Assembly (NCBI GenBank): GCA_963747405.1
Contig: CAVVFG010000016.1
Coordinates: 310,001-374,000 of the forward strand
Length of the DNA stretch: 64,000 bases
Direction of reading: 5' to 3'
Source: Fodinibacter sp963747405
GTDB taxonomy: Bacteria; Actinomycetota; Actinomycetes; Actinomycetales; Dermatophilaceae
Part shown: positions 25,446 to 34,571 of the stretch, piece after piece
How the letters are laid out: every line of letters begins with the position of its first letter
Position numbering within the stretch: the first letter of the stretch is position 1
The notes under the pieces: generated by a model
What the model was told of the DNA's origin: nothing
Seen by the model: the letters and a program-made list of their open reading frames with translations, nothing else
The model's database searches: none
Program-made: the position numbers and the translations under genes

Positions 25446-28205
25446 GTTCGGGACGAAGGTCGGCGTCACGGGCCCGGCCGGCGCCGACGCCGGACCGGTT
25501 CCGACGCTGTTGGTCGCCCTCACCGTGACCGTGTACGCGGTGCCGTTGGTCAGGCCCGGGACGGTGCAGCTCGACCCGGTGGAGGTGCAGGTCCGCCCGC
25601 CAGGGCTGGCCGTCGCCGTGTACCGGCTGATCTCGGCGCCTCCATCACTGGCCGGAGCGGACCAGGACACCAGCGCCGAGCCGTCGCGCGCCACCGCCGT
25701 CACCCCCGTCGGCGCACCCGGGACGCTCGCCTCGCTCGCCGTCGTGACGTCGGTGACGGTGAGCCTGCGCGGATGGGCGTGCGACGTCGCCTCCGTGTTG
25801 CCCAGGGTGTCGGTCAGCGGGTTGATCGTCACGGTCCACGTCCCGGTCGCGGCCGTCGCCGGGATGCTGACCGTCCGCTGGTACGTGCCGTCCGTGGCGC
25901 TTCCCGACGTGCGGGTCATCGCGCCCGCACCGAGCGTCTGCGCGGTGCTGTCCGACGAGAGCACCAGCCTGGGGGCCACGGCACCGGTGGCATCGGTGAC
26001 CCGAGCCGTCACGACGACCTGGGCGGGGCCGGCGTCCACGTCGACGGTGCCCGGTGAGAAGTCGAACGCCGCCAGTACCGGCGCGGCGGTGTCCACCGGT
26101 GGGACGGTCGGTGCGAACGACCACTCGAGCCGGGTCCCGCCCACGCTGGGCGCCTGGCCACCGCCCCAGCCGTCGACGGCGATCCGGTAGGTCACCCCGG
26201 CGGTCACCGGGCGGGCCGCGATCCCGCTGGTCAGCAGTGCCCCATGGTCGTCGTTGGACGCCACGGTCGTGAGGCCGGCGGCGCTCGACCCGGTGTAGAG
26301 CCCCAGCAAGGTGTCGATCCCCGAGCCGCTCGTGGTCAGGGCCAGGGTCCCGTTCGCAGGGGCCGTCCACCGGTACCAGATCGAGGCGCCCCCGGGGTCA
26401 CCGGCGTGGCTGGGCTCGCCCGCCTCCTTGGTCGCGGTGCCGTTCGACCCGGTGACGCTGCCGGCACTGCCCGTGATCGGCTGCGCCGACGCGAAGGCGT
26501 CGTTGCCGGCGGTGGCCGTGGCCGCCCAGGCACCGGTCAGGGTGGCAGGCATCGTGGCCGCGCAGGCACCCTTCGCCGTCATCCGCGCCGTCGTCGCCGC
26601 TGCGCTGGTGAGCCGGGTACTGGGTGCGGTCGAGCTGGTGAGAACCCGGTGGTCGCTGAAGCCGTGCCACGCGTCCCCGGGGCCACCGCGGTAGCTGGCG
26701 TGGTTCAGGCCCTCGAGGCCGTCGGCCTCGACGACGTCGACGAGCCGGTCGGTGTCGGTCGCGTTGCTGGTGCGGCCCTCGTGCACGTGGTAGACGACCA
26801 GCCCGCAGCCCGGCAGGGCGGTGTCGAGGCCGGCCTTCTGGCGGTTCTCGACCAGGAAGTACTCACCCACTCCTGTCGTGGAGTACTCCGGGCCGTTGGG
26901 GTCGCCGAGCATCCGGTAGATGGTGTCGGTCGTGGACACCTGCGGCAGGTAGAGGTCCGCCGTCGCGGAGACCTCGGTCGGCGTGACCCAGCCCTGCACC
27001 GAGCGGCTCCACGCGTCGGGAAGCACGGGGGCGTCACCCTGGGTGCTGCTGCCCGCCTTGGTGCCCCAGCTGCCCGACGCCATCAGGCTCCACTCGCCGA
27101 CCCCCTGGGAGCTGCCGTCGGTGTCGTAGAGGTCCGGCCAGCCCAGGTCGTGGCCGAACTCGTGCGCCATGATCCCGATGGTCGCCTGGTGTGCACCCGC
27201 GCGGTTGGACGAGAAGCAGTGCGACTCCCCGAACTGGGTGTAGCCGCGGCTTCCCACCGTGATGCCGTCCACGACGGGAGCACCGGTGTTGATCGCCCAG
27301 CGGTGCCCCCACACCGTCGGCGTACACGCGCTGGTGCCCCCGTAGGAGGCCTCGTAGCCGGCAGCGATGACGGTGAGGTGCAGCTCGGCCGGCTCGATGA
27401 TGTGGTTGCCGTTCGTGTCGTAGCTCGCGTAGTCGATGAACGGGTCGGCGGCCCGGATGGCGCCGGCCGTCACGTCCCACGCCCCGTTCTGGAGCTGGTT
27501 GTAGTAGTTCGGGTGCTTGATCGGGAGGGTGACCCACCCGATCACCCCGTCATTCGCGGGGCCGGATGCCTCCGTGGCCGGGGTGAGGTCCAGCCGGCCC
27601 GAGCTCGCGCCCAAGTAGAAGGAGCGCACGCTGTCGGTGGCGCCGAAGAAGCGCGCGCTCCAGTCGGCGGGCGCCGTCCCCACCGAGTGTTGGTCAGTGA
27701 ACTGGGCCAGGATGACGAGCGTCTTCTGAGCCCCGACGAAGCCAGCGGCCGGCGCGGCCGGGTCGACCGGTGCGGCGGCGGCATCCTGCTCCGGGGCGAG
27801 CCCGCGTGACGCGGCCGGTGCGGTGGCGGCGGCGGAGACCTTGGCGCTGCCCGCCGCGGGCTGCCCTTCGGCGTCGAGGCCGGTGGCGAACCGCCACGTC
27901 CCGTCGCTCGCCTCGGCGATGGTCGACCCCCGGACCGTCCACCAGCTGCGTGCCGCGTCACCGTGCTGCTCGGCCTGGAAGCTCGTGCCGTCCGGCTGCA
28001 CCAGAGTGCGCGGGGTCGGGTCCACCGGCGCGCCACGCACCTCCCGAGGTGGACCGAGCACCCGGCCGGTGGCCGCCGCGGCCACCGGGACCTGCGGGCT
28101 CGGGGTCGCGGCGCGGGCGGTGCTCGCCGTGCCTGCGGTCGTCCCCACCACCAGGGCCATGCCCACCCCGAGTGTCCCCAGCCGTACTGTCCAGGTCCCA
28201 GCCAC
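24360..28205 (-). CDS. Secreted M6-family (immune inhibitor A-like) metalloprotease with repeat-bearing C-terminus
   Basis: 1281 residues from GTG 28205 (GAGG box upstream; GTG 28259 is possible). A signal peptide (LGTLGVGMALVVGTTAGTAS) and propeptide precede the M6 domain, with the zinc-binding HEFGHDLGWPDLYD near residue 345 and the Met-turn-like WSLMASGSWG. A pre-peptidase C-like domain (about 590-690, DAFASAQPITG...WYRWTAP), an Ig-like segment (about 700-800) and one fibronectin III domain (about 820-910) follow. Residues from about 920 are three copies of a 121-residue beta domain (VSPRRVLDTRTGVGAP...NLVTVAVGAGNRVNLYN), a module common at the ends of secreted actinobacterial hydrolases and probably a surface or carbohydrate attachment unit. 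Confidence 0.9.
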   Translation of the reverse strand: MAGTWTVRLGTLGVGMALVVGTTAGTASTARAATPSPQVPVAAAATGRVLGPPREVRGAPVDPTPRTLVQPDGTSFQAEQHGDAARSWWTVRGSTIAEASDGTWRFATGLDAEGQPAAGSAKVSAAATAPAASRGLAPEQDAAAAPVDPAAPAAGFVGAQKTLVILAQFTDQHSVGTAPADWSARFFGATDSVRSFYLGASSGRLDLTPATEASGPANDGVIGWVTLPIKHPNYYNQLQNGAWDVTAGAIRAADPFIDYASYDTNGNHIIEPAELHLTVIAAGYEASYGGTSACTPTVWGHRWAINTGAPVVDGITVGSRGYTQFGESHCFSSNRAGAHQATIGIMAHEFGHDLGWPDLYDTDGSSQGVGEWSLMASGSWGTKAGSSTQGDAPVLPDAWSRSVQGWVTPTEVSATADLYLPQVSTTDTIYRMLGDPNGPEYSTTGVGEYFLVENRQKAGLDTALPGCGLVVYHVHEGRTSNATDTDRLVDVVEADGLEGLNHASYRGGPGDAWHGFSDHRVLTSSTAPSTRLTSAAATTARMTAKGACAATMPATLTGAWAATATAGNDAFASAQPITGSAGSVTGSNGTATKEAGEPSHAGDPGGASIWYRWTAPANGTLALTTSGSGIDTLLGLYTGSSAAGLTTVASNDDHGALLTSGIAARPVTAGVTYRIAVDGWGGGQAPSVGGTRLEWSFAPTVPPVDTAAPVLAAFDFSPGTVDVDAGPAQVVVTARVTDATGAVAPRLVLSSDSTAQTLGAGAMTRTSGSATDGTYQRTVSIPATAATGTWTVTINPLTDTLGNTEATSHAHPRRLTVTDVTTASEASVPGAPTGVTAVARDGSALVSWSAPASDGGAEISRYTATASPGGRTCTSTGSSCTVPGLTNGTAYTVTVRATNSVGTGPASAPAGPVTPTFVPNGAGFTAVSPRRVLDTRTGVGAPRAKVGPRGTVSLSVPGLPAGVTAVTMNVTATRPTSASYLTVYPGGTTRPEASNLNVVAGQTVPNLVTVAVGAGNRVNLYNASGTIDLVADLAGYFTRDAGAGFTAVSPRRVLDTRTGVGAPRAKVGPRGTVSLSVPGLPAGVTAVTMNVTATRPTSASYLTVYPGGTTRPEASNLNVVAGQTVPNLVTVAVGAGNRVNLYNASGTIDLVADLAGYFTRDAGAGFTAVSPRRVLDTRTGVGAPRAKVGPRGTVSLSVPGLPAGVTAVTMNVTATRPTSASYLTVYPGGTTRPEASNLNVVAGQTVPNLVTVAVGAGNRVNLYNASGTIDLVADLAGYYTG

Positions 28206-28360
28206 GACCGTCGCCTCACACGTCGCATGGGCCCCCTCGCGGAGGCTCCCTGCACCCACAGCGTCGGCCCTCGACCGCCCCCGTGCACCGGCTTCGGCGA
28301 CAGTGCTGGCAAGGTCACACCTGCGGGGCGCGCCCGCGCGCCGGCCTGCGTGCCGTCAGG

Positions 28361-28639
28361 TCAGGGTCGGGCGCCGTGCCGCGCGGCCCAGCACCGGGTG
28401 TGCCAGTGCCGGCGCTCGTCGATGCCGCCCACGCCCTGCGCGGGCCACGCCACGACGTGCGCGGTGCCGACCGCGATGCCCTGGTGGCACCCGGGGCACC
28501 GGTACTCCCGTGACGACGAGGCGCCGGTGAGCCGCCGCACGTGCCAGGACTTCCCGGCATACGACTCGGTGGCCACCTCTCCCGAGCCCGACAGCGGTCG
28601 CGCCTCGAGGTCGCGACGACGACGGTTGGCACGGGGCAT
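28361..28639 (-). CDS. Small zinc-binding protein, conserved in actinobacteria
   Basis: 92 residues. A basic N-terminus (PRANRRRRD) is followed by SWHVRRLTGASSSREYRCPG and a probable zinc site made by CPGCHQ...HVVAW...RRHWHTRCW (Cys, Cys, several His and a last Cys). Proteins of this form are widespread in actinobacteria, often labelled ATP/GTP-binding without support. Function unknown; nucleic-acid binding is a guess from the basic N-terminus. It lies between the protease and the dimethylglycine-dehydrogenase-like gene, 51 bases from the latter, in the same orientation. Confidence 0.8.
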   Translation of the reverse strand: MPRANRRRRDLEARPLSGSGEVATESYAGKSWHVRRLTGASSSREYRCPGCHQGIAVGTAHVVAWPAQGVGGIDERRHWHTRCWAARHGARP

Positions 28640-28690
28640 GGGGCCATTGTGACCGAACCCGCGGGTCGTCCCGGGCCGGGGCCGATGCCG

Positions 28691-31186
28691 TCAGCCGGTG
28701 ACCCTGCTGCTCGTCGGGTCGTACATCGGGCGCAGCGACACCCGCGCGGTGTGGCGCGTGCCCGCCACGTCGACCTCCCAGGCCCCGTCGGCCAGCCACT
28801 GAGGCGTCACCGGCGCGTCGCCGCCGACGAAGGCCAGGCCGACGGCCCCGCCGAGGGTCCAGCCGTACGACGCCGAGCGCAGGGAGCCCACGACCACACC
28901 GTCGCGAAGCACCGGCTCGGCGTGGAACAGCAGGGGCTCGGGGTCCTCCAGCAGCACCTGCACGAGCCGGTGGTGCGGCGTGCCGCGCTCCTTGGCCGCC
29001 AGCGTCGCCTCCCGGCCGCGGAACCCGCCCGGTTTGTCGAGCGCCACGGCGAACCCCAGCCCGGCGGCATACACGTCGTCGGTGTTGTCGATGTCGTGGC
29101 CGTAGTCGCGGTAGCCCTTCTCCATCCGCAGGCTCGACAGGGCGCGCAGCCCCACCGGCCGGATGCCGTGCGCCTCCCCCGCCGCGAGCACCGCGTCCCA
29201 CACCTCGATGGTGCGCTCGGCCGGGGCGTAGAGCTCCCAGCCGAGCTCACCCAGGTAGGTGATCCGGATGGCGAGCACGTCGACCCCCGCGAGGGTGACC
29301 CCGCGGGCGGCACGGAACGGGAAGGCCTGCGTCGACCAGTCGACGCCCGGTGCCGCCGCGGCCAGCGTGTCGCGGGACAGCGGGCCCTGCACGGTGAGCA
29401 GCCCGAGGTCGGTGGTCACGTCGTCGACCGTCACCGCGGCATCCCCCACCGCCTGGCGCAGCAGGGCCAGCGCCCGGCCGTGCGCGGTGTCGGACACGAC
29501 CACGAGGAAGTCGTCCAGGGCCAGCCGGGTCACGGTGAGGTCGGCCAGGATGCCGCCGTCGTCGCCGAGCCACTGGGTGTAGGTGATCACCCCGTCGGCC
29601 CCGTTGACGGCCCCGGCGCTGAGCCGGTCGAGCACCGCACCCGCACCGGGGCCGCGCACCGCCAGCTTCGCCATGAACGACATGTCCATCAGGCCGACGG
29701 CCTCGCGCACGGCGCGGTGCTCGGCGGCCCACTGCTGGAACCAGCGCTGGTGCCCCCAGCCCGGCTCGGCCTGCGCCACCTGGCCGCGCCCGGCGTAGAA
29801 GGCGGCCGACTCCCACCCACTGACGTCGCGCAGCCGAGCACCTTCGGCCACCAGCCGGTCGTGCACCGGCGAGCGGAACTCGCCTCGCGCAGTGGCGAGC
29901 TCGATACCCGGGGTGTGCGCGGCATACACGGTGCCGAGGATCTCGGCGGTGCGCTCCGCGCGGTGCCGCGGGTTCAGCTGCCAGTCGCGGAACCGGGCCA
30001 CGTCGACCCCGGTGACGTCGACGTCGGGCCGCCCGTCGACCATCCACTGCGCGACCACGCGGCCCAGCCCGCCGGCCGAGAGGATGCCCACCGAGTTCAG
30101 GCCGGCGCAGACGAAGTACCCGTGGATGCCGGGCGCCTCACCGACCGCCGGCGCGAGGTCGGGGGTGAACGACTCGGGCCCGCAGAAGAAGGCGCGGATG
30201 CCGACCGTCTCGACCACCGGCACGCGCGAGATGGCACGCTCGACGAACGGCCCCATCCGGTCCCAGTCGGGGGCGATCTCGCCGAAGGAGAAGTCGGCCG
30301 GGATACCGTCGACCGACCACGCGGCCGCCCGCGGCTCGAACAGGCCGACCATCATGCCGCCGCCCTCCTCGCGGTAGTAGCCGTAGGCGGCGGGGTCCTC
30401 GAAGATCGGGGCCTGCGGGCTCATCCCGTCGATCGGCTCGGTGACGAGGTAGTAGTGCTCGGCCGCCTGGTTCGGCACGACCACGTCGTTGCGCTCAGCG
30501 AGCTCGCGGGCCCACATCCCGGCGCAGTTGACCACGAGCTCGCACTCGACGTCCCCGGCATCAGTGCGCACGCCGACCACCTCCTCGGCCAGCCCGCGCG
30601 GGCGGGTGACCACCTGCTGCACCGACACGCCCTCGGCCACCCGCACCCCGAGGTTGCGGGCGCCGCGGGCCAGGCTCATCGTGAGGTCGACCGGGTTGAC
30701 CCTGCCGTCGCCGGGCACGTGGAAGCCGGCGAGCAGGTCGTCGGTGCGCGCCAGCGGGAACAGGTCGGCCATCTCCCTCGGGCCGATCTCCTCGACCTCG
30801 AGGCCGATGTGCCGCTGGAACGCCGCGACCCGGCGGTACTCGTGCAGCCGGTCGGCATCCGCCGCGGCCTCGATCAGCCCGACCCGCTTGAAGCCGGTCG
30901 CGACGCCGGTCTCCTCCTCGAGCCGCGCGTACAGCTCGCGGCTGTAGAGGCGCAGCGCGGTGTTGGTCTCGCTGGTGGAGCCGAAGCAGGTCATCAGCCC
31001 GGCGGCGTGCCAGGTGGTGCCCGAGGTGAGCCGGTCGCGCTCGAGCACGAGCACGTCGGTGACGCCGAGGTGCGCCAGGTGGTAGGCGATCGACGCGCCG
31101 ATCACCCCACCGCCGATGACCACCACCCGCGCCCGCTGCGGGAGGGACGTGCGGCCGGACGGCGTGCTGGGTGCTGGCGTGCTCAC
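28691..31186 (-). CDS. FAD-dependent oxidoreductase fused to GcvT-like domain (dimethylglycine dehydrogenase/oxidase type)
   Basis: 831 residues. The N-terminal DAO domain (about 1-390) has the dinucleotide fold RVVVIGGGVIGASIAYHLAH and SGTTWHAAGLM, where the His is the covalent FAD site of dimethylglycine dehydrogenases. FAO_M-type linker residues follow, then aminomethyltransferase (GcvT) and C-terminal barrel domains from about 430 on (VREAVGLMDMSFMAKL, RITYLGELGWELYAP, ALSSLRMEKGYRDYGHDI). It demethylates an N-methylglycine-type substrate and would pass the one-carbon unit to tetrahydrofolate. Substrate is uncertain (dimethylglycine, sarcosine or a relative). A long hairpin repeat lies between it and the dehydrogenase gene upstream of it. 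Confidence 0.88.
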   Translation of the reverse strand: MSTPAPSTPSGRTSLPQRARVVVIGGGVIGASIAYHLAHLGVTDVLVLERDRLTSGTTWHAAGLMTCFGSTSETNTALRLYSRELYARLEEETGVATGFKRVGLIEAAADADRLHEYRRVAAFQRHIGLEVEEIGPREMADLFPLARTDDLLAGFHVPGDGRVNPVDLTMSLARGARNLGVRVAEGVSVQQVVTRPRGLAEEVVGVRTDAGDVECELVVNCAGMWARELAERNDVVVPNQAAEHYYLVTEPIDGMSPQAPIFEDPAAYGYYREEGGGMMVGLFEPRAAAWSVDGIPADFSFGEIAPDWDRMGPFVERAISRVPVVETVGIRAFFCGPESFTPDLAPAVGEAPGIHGYFVCAGLNSVGILSAGGLGRVVAQWMVDGRPDVDVTGVDVARFRDWQLNPRHRAERTAEILGTVYAAHTPGIELATARGEFRSPVHDRLVAEGARLRDVSGWESAAFYAGRGQVAQAEPGWGHQRWFQQWAAEHRAVREAVGLMDMSFMAKLAVRGPGAGAVLDRLSAGAVNGADGVITYTQWLGDDGGILADLTVTRLALDDFLVVVSDTAHGRALALLRQAVGDAAVTVDDVTTDLGLLTVQGPLSRDTLAAAAPGVDWSTQAFPFRAARGVTLAGVDVLAIRITYLGELGWELYAPAERTIEVWDAVLAAGEAHGIRPVGLRALSSLRMEKGYRDYGHDIDNTDDVYAAGLGFAVALDKPGGFRGREATLAAKERGTPHHRLVQVLLEDPEPLLFHAEPVLRDGVVVGSLRSASYGWTLGGAVGLAFVGGDAPVTPQWLADGAWEVDVAGTRHTARVSLRPMYDPTSSRVTG

Positions 31187-31204
31187 CCGCCCAACCTATC
31201 GACG

Positions 31205-31266
31205 GTCGACAGTAGAGAACGCGCCGCCCGGAGTCGAGCCGGTGCGGCGTGTTCTCTACACTCGAC
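31205..31266. repeat. Long intergenic hairpin, copy 1 of a dispersed element
   Basis: Arms 31205-31227 and 31244-31266 (23 bases each) pair with two mismatches and one G-T wobble around a 16-base loop. The arm core AGTAGAGAAC and GCCGC is shared with the hairpin at 57436-57493, while the loops differ. It sits between two same-strand genes and could end transcription upstream of the dimethylglycine-dehydrogenase-like gene. Confidence 0.8.
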
Positions 31267-31281
31267 CTGCCCTGATGCCGG

Positions 31282-33060
31282 TCAGGGGTAGGTGCGGAAC
31301 CCGCGCCCCGTCTTGCGGCCCAGGTAGCCGGCGGTGACCAGGTGCTCGAGCAGCGGTGCCGGCGCGTAACCCGGCTCACGGAACTCGGTGTAGAGCTCGC
31401 GCTCGATGGCCAGCGACACGTCGAGCCCCACGACGTCGAGCAGCTCGAAAGGCCCCATCGGCAGGCCACAGCCGGTCTTCATCGCGATGTCGATGTCGTC
31501 GGCCGAGGCATAGTTGGCCTCGAGCATCCGCACGGCGTCGTTGAGGTACGGGAAGAGCAGCGCGTTGACGATGAAGCCCGAGCGGTCGCCACAGGTGACG
31601 GCCACCTTGCCGACCCTGGCGCAGAGGTCCTGCACCGTGGCGGTGACGTCGGGGGCGGTCGACACGGTGTGCACGACCTCGACCAGCTTCATGATGGCGG
31701 CGGGGTTGAAGAAGTGCATGCCGATGACGTCGGCCGGCCGCGAGGTGACCTTGGCGCAGTCGATGATCGGCAGCGACGAGGTGGTGGTGGCGAGGATGGC
31801 GCCGGGCCGGCAGATCCGGTCGAGGTCGCGGAAGAGGTCCTGCTTGACGGCGAGGTCCTCGGCGATCGCCTCGACGACGAGGTCGACCTCGGCGAGCGCC
31901 TCGCGGGTGGTCGCGCCGGTGACCCGGCCGAGCAGCGCGTCGGCGGCCGCCTGCTCCATCCGGCCCTTCTCGACCGCCCGGGCGCAGCTGCGACCCAGCG
32001 CGCTGATGACGCCGGCGACCTTGTCGCCGGAGCGGGCCACGAAGGTGACGGCGTACCCGGCCTTGGCGAACACCTCGACGATGCCGGTCGCCATGGTGCC
32101 CGACCCGACCACGCCCACCGACGCCACCGGCCGCAACTCCACCCCGGGAGGAGGGCCGCCCGACGGGGTGTGGGCGTCGGCCACCACCTGCGGCGAGCCC
32201 GGCTCCGCATAGGTGTAGAAGCCGCGGCCCGACTTGCGGCCGAGCAGCCCGGCGCTGACCATCTGCTTGATGATCGGGCTCGGCGCGTGCAGCCGGTCGC
32301 GGCCCTGCCGGTACATCGTGTCGAGGATCTCGTAGGCCGTGTCGAGGCCGATCAGGTCGAGCAGGGCCAGCGGGCCCATCGGGTAGCCACAGCCGAAGCG
32401 CATCGCCGCGTCGAGGTCCTCGCGGGTGGCGTAGCGGCTCTCGTACATCGACACCGCGTGGTTGAGGTAGCCGAAGAGCAGCGCGTTGGCGATGAAGCCC
32501 GCCTTGTCGCCGACGATCACCGGCTTCTTGCCCAGCCGGTCGGCGAGCGCCTTGACGTCCTCGAACACGTCGTCGGCGGTGATGACGGTACGGATCACCT
32601 CGACGAACTGCTGCACGGGGGCCGGGTTGAAGAAGTGCATGCCGAGCACCCGCTTGGGGTTCGAGGTCGCGACGGCGATCTCGGTGACCGGCAGCGAGGA
32701 GGTGTTGGTGGCGAGCACGGCATCCGGGGAGACCACGGCGTCGACCTTGCCGAACAGCTCCTTCTTGAGGTCGAGCTGCTCGGGCACCGCCTCGACCACC
32801 AGCTGGCAGCCGGCCAGGTCTGCCACGTCGGTGGTGTACGCGACCCGCGCATGGAGCGCGTCGTGCTCGTCCTGGGTCAGCTTGTCGCGAGAGAGGGCAC
32901 GGCCGGTGCTGCCCGCGAGCACGGCCTTGCCGCGCTCGATGCCGGCCTCGTCGACCTCGACGGCGATCACGTCGATCCCGTTGCGCGCGAAGACCTCCAC
33001 GATCCCCGCGCCCATCGTCCCGAGTCCGATCACACCCACACTGGTGAAGTCACGCGTCAT
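31282..33060 (-). CDS. Double 3-hydroxyacyl-CoA (3-hydroxybutyryl-CoA) dehydrogenase
   Basis: 592 residues, made of two full copies of the short HBDH fold in tandem. Each copy has its own Rossmann start (VGVIGLGTMGAGIVEVFARN and VGVVGSGTMATGIVEVFAKA), catalytic HFFNPAP or HFFNPAA His, FIANALLFGYLN or FIVNALLFPYLN, and a terminal GRKSGRGFYTY or GRKTGRGFRTY. It oxidises or forms 3-hydroxybutyryl-CoA with NAD(P). The ordinary bacterial enzyme is about 285 residues and dimeric, so the fusion makes a one-chain dimer. ATG 33060 has AAGGA 8 bases upstream. It links the thiolase product to crotonyl-CoA for the carboxylase/reductase. Confidence 0.93.
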   Translation of the reverse strand: MTRDFTSVGVIGLGTMGAGIVEVFARNGIDVIAVEVDEAGIERGKAVLAGSTGRALSRDKLTQDEHDALHARVAYTTDVADLAGCQLVVEAVPEQLDLKKELFGKVDAVVSPDAVLATNTSSLPVTEIAVATSNPKRVLGMHFFNPAPVQQFVEVIRTVITADDVFEDVKALADRLGKKPVIVGDKAGFIANALLFGYLNHAVSMYESRYATREDLDAAMRFGCGYPMGPLALLDLIGLDTAYEILDTMYRQGRDRLHAPSPIIKQMVSAGLLGRKSGRGFYTYAEPGSPQVVADAHTPSGGPPPGVELRPVASVGVVGSGTMATGIVEVFAKAGYAVTFVARSGDKVAGVISALGRSCARAVEKGRMEQAAADALLGRVTGATTREALAEVDLVVEAIAEDLAVKQDLFRDLDRICRPGAILATTTSSLPIIDCAKVTSRPADVIGMHFFNPAAIMKLVEVVHTVSTAPDVTATVQDLCARVGKVAVTCGDRSGFIVNALLFPYLNDAVRMLEANYASADDIDIAMKTGCGLPMGPFELLDVVGLDVSLAIERELYTEFREPGYAPAPLLEHLVTAGYLGRKTGRGFRTYP

Positions 33061-33184
33061 GGCCGAGATCCTTCCAGAGCGGTGCTCGCCCCACGACACC
33101 ACCAGGGCGTGACGCTCCTTACCTCCAGGCGCGGTGCGACCGACATCACCACCCCGGATGCCGTGACGCCTTCCCCTGCGCGGC

Positions 33185-33628
33185 TCACCAGTCGTGGCCC
33201 GCGGCCACCAGCTCGGCCTCCAGGGTCAGCCGCTGGCGCGAGTGCAGTGGCGGGAGCCCGACGTCGTGGGTGGGGACGTCGACCCGCTCGCACAGCTGCA
33301 ACAGCAGCTGGTCATAGGCCGCCAGCACCGCCCGCAGCCGGGCGGCCTGGTGCGGCGCGTCGCCCTCCTCGACGCGGCGGATCTCGAGCTCGAGCCGGCG
33401 CAGCTCGAGGCCGATGAGCACCGGGGGCAGGGGCTGCGGCACCGGGCGTCCGAGCACGCGACGGCGCCAGAGCCGCAGGCGCTCGGCGCGCGGGCTGACC
33501 CGCCGGGCGAGCGGACGCAGCAGGCGGGGCGGATCGCCCCCGGTGAACCAGTTCAGCGCGGCCCCCTGGGCCAGGAACCAGAACCCGGGCAGCACGACGA
33601 GGATCCCCGTCCACAGGGCTGCCCTCAT
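33185..33628 (-). CDS. Small membrane-anchored protein, unknown function
   Basis: 147 residues. One N-terminal transmembrane helix (LWTGILVVLPGFWFLAQGAA) is followed by an Arg-rich cytoplasmic part with a predicted helix LELRRLELEIRRVEEGDAPH and a second helical segment. I do not recognise the family. It is divergent from nucS across 106 bases; such a gene next to nucS has been seen in actinobacterial genomes, but no functional link is known to me. Confidence 0.7.
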   Translation of the reverse strand: MRAALWTGILVVLPGFWFLAQGAALNWFTGGDPPRLLRPLARRVSPRAERLRLWRRRVLGRPVPQPLPPVLIGLELRRLELEIRRVEEGDAPHQAARLRAVLAAYDQLLLQLCERVDVPTHDVGLPPLHSRQRLTLEAELVAAGHDW

Positions 33629-33720
33629 TGGCCTCACCTCTACCACGACCGCGCACCGGCTCCTACCCAAAGTGTGCGCCCGGACTCCCGGGCAGGCAAC
33701 GGATGCGCGCACCGCGGCAG

Positions 33721-33734
33721 TAGGGTGGTCGACC
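33721..33734 (+). promoter_or_regulatory. putative -10 box of nucS (leaderless)
   Basis: TAGGGT at 33721-33726 is 8 bases upstream of GTG 33735; there is no ribosome site. No -35 match was found. Confidence 0.4.
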
Positions 33735-34430
33735 GTGCGCCTCGTGATCGCGACCTGCAGCGTCGACTACGACGGGCGGCTCACCGCCCACCTGCCGCTG
33801 GCGACCCGGCTGCTCCTGGTCAAGGCCGACGGCTCGGTGCTCGTGCACTCCGACGGCGGGTCCTACAAGCCGCTGAACTGGATGTCGCCGCCGTGCGCCA
33901 TGGCCGAGGTGGAACCCGACGAGGGCGAGGCGGCCGAGGGTGTGACCGCCGTGTGGGTCGTGCAGCACGCGAAGACCGAGGACCGGCTGCGGGTGCGGAT
34001 CCACGAGGTGCACCACGACAGCGCCCACGAGCTCGGCGTCGACCCGGGCCTGGTCAAGGACGGCGTCGAGGCCCACCTGCAGAAGCTGCTCGCCGAGCAC
34101 ATCACCACCCTCGGCGTGGGCTGGACCCTCACCCGCCGCGAGTACATGACCCCCATCGGCCCGGTCGACATCCTGTGCAAGGACGCCTCCGGCGGCACGG
34201 TCGCCATCGAGATCAAGCGCCGCGGCGACATCGACGGCGTCGAGCAGCTCACCCGCTACCTCGAGCTGATGAACCGCGACCCGCACCTCGCACCGGTGGC
34301 CGGCGTCTTCGCGGCCCAGCAGATCAAGCCGCAGGCGCGCACCCTCGCCCAGGACCGCGGCATCCGCTGCGTCGTGCTCGACTACGACGCGCTCAAGGGC
34401 ATCGACAACAGCGAGCACCGCCTCTTCTGA
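33735..34430 (+). CDS. nucS: Mismatch-specific endonuclease NucS
   Basis: 231 residues. The N-terminal beta-rich dimerisation/DNA-binding domain (about 1-110, LVIATCSVDYDGRLTAHLPL) is joined to a RecB-like nuclease domain. Its PD-(D/E)xK residues are seen as Asp in PVDILCKDA and Glu-Lys in VAIEIKRRGD, with QLTRYLELMNRDP as the helical part. NucS replaces MutS/MutL in actinobacteria, cutting both strands at G-T, G-G and T-T mismatches. It normally works with the sliding clamp through a short C-terminal motif; the C-terminus here ends in SEHRLF. The GTG start and normal length leave little doubt. Confidence 0.95.
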   Translation: MRLVIATCSVDYDGRLTAHLPLATRLLLVKADGSVLVHSDGGSYKPLNWMSPPCAMAEVEPDEGEAAEGVTAVWVVQHAKTEDRLRVRIHEVHHDSAHELGVDPGLVKDGVEAHLQKLLAEHITTLGVGWTLTRREYMTPIGPVDILCKDASGGTVAIEIKRRGDIDGVEQLTRYLELMNRDPHLAPVAGVFAAQQIKPQARTLAQDRGIRCVVLDYDALKGIDNSEHRLF

Positions 34431-34571
34431 GCGTCCCGGGACCGGCCGACGAGGTTCTCGGCGCCCAGCGCGCCGGCTCGCGCGGTCGGCGGTCCGCTCC
34501 ACCCCTGCGACCTCCTCGCGTCGGGTGCTCACCTGGTGGCCCGGGGCCGCAGGTCACGGCCACGGGTTCGG

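Noticed and set aside
24261..26057. Plus-strand open frames repeating three times opposite the M6 protease
   Set aside because: They repeat only because the protease DNA repeats; no ribosome sites or domains.
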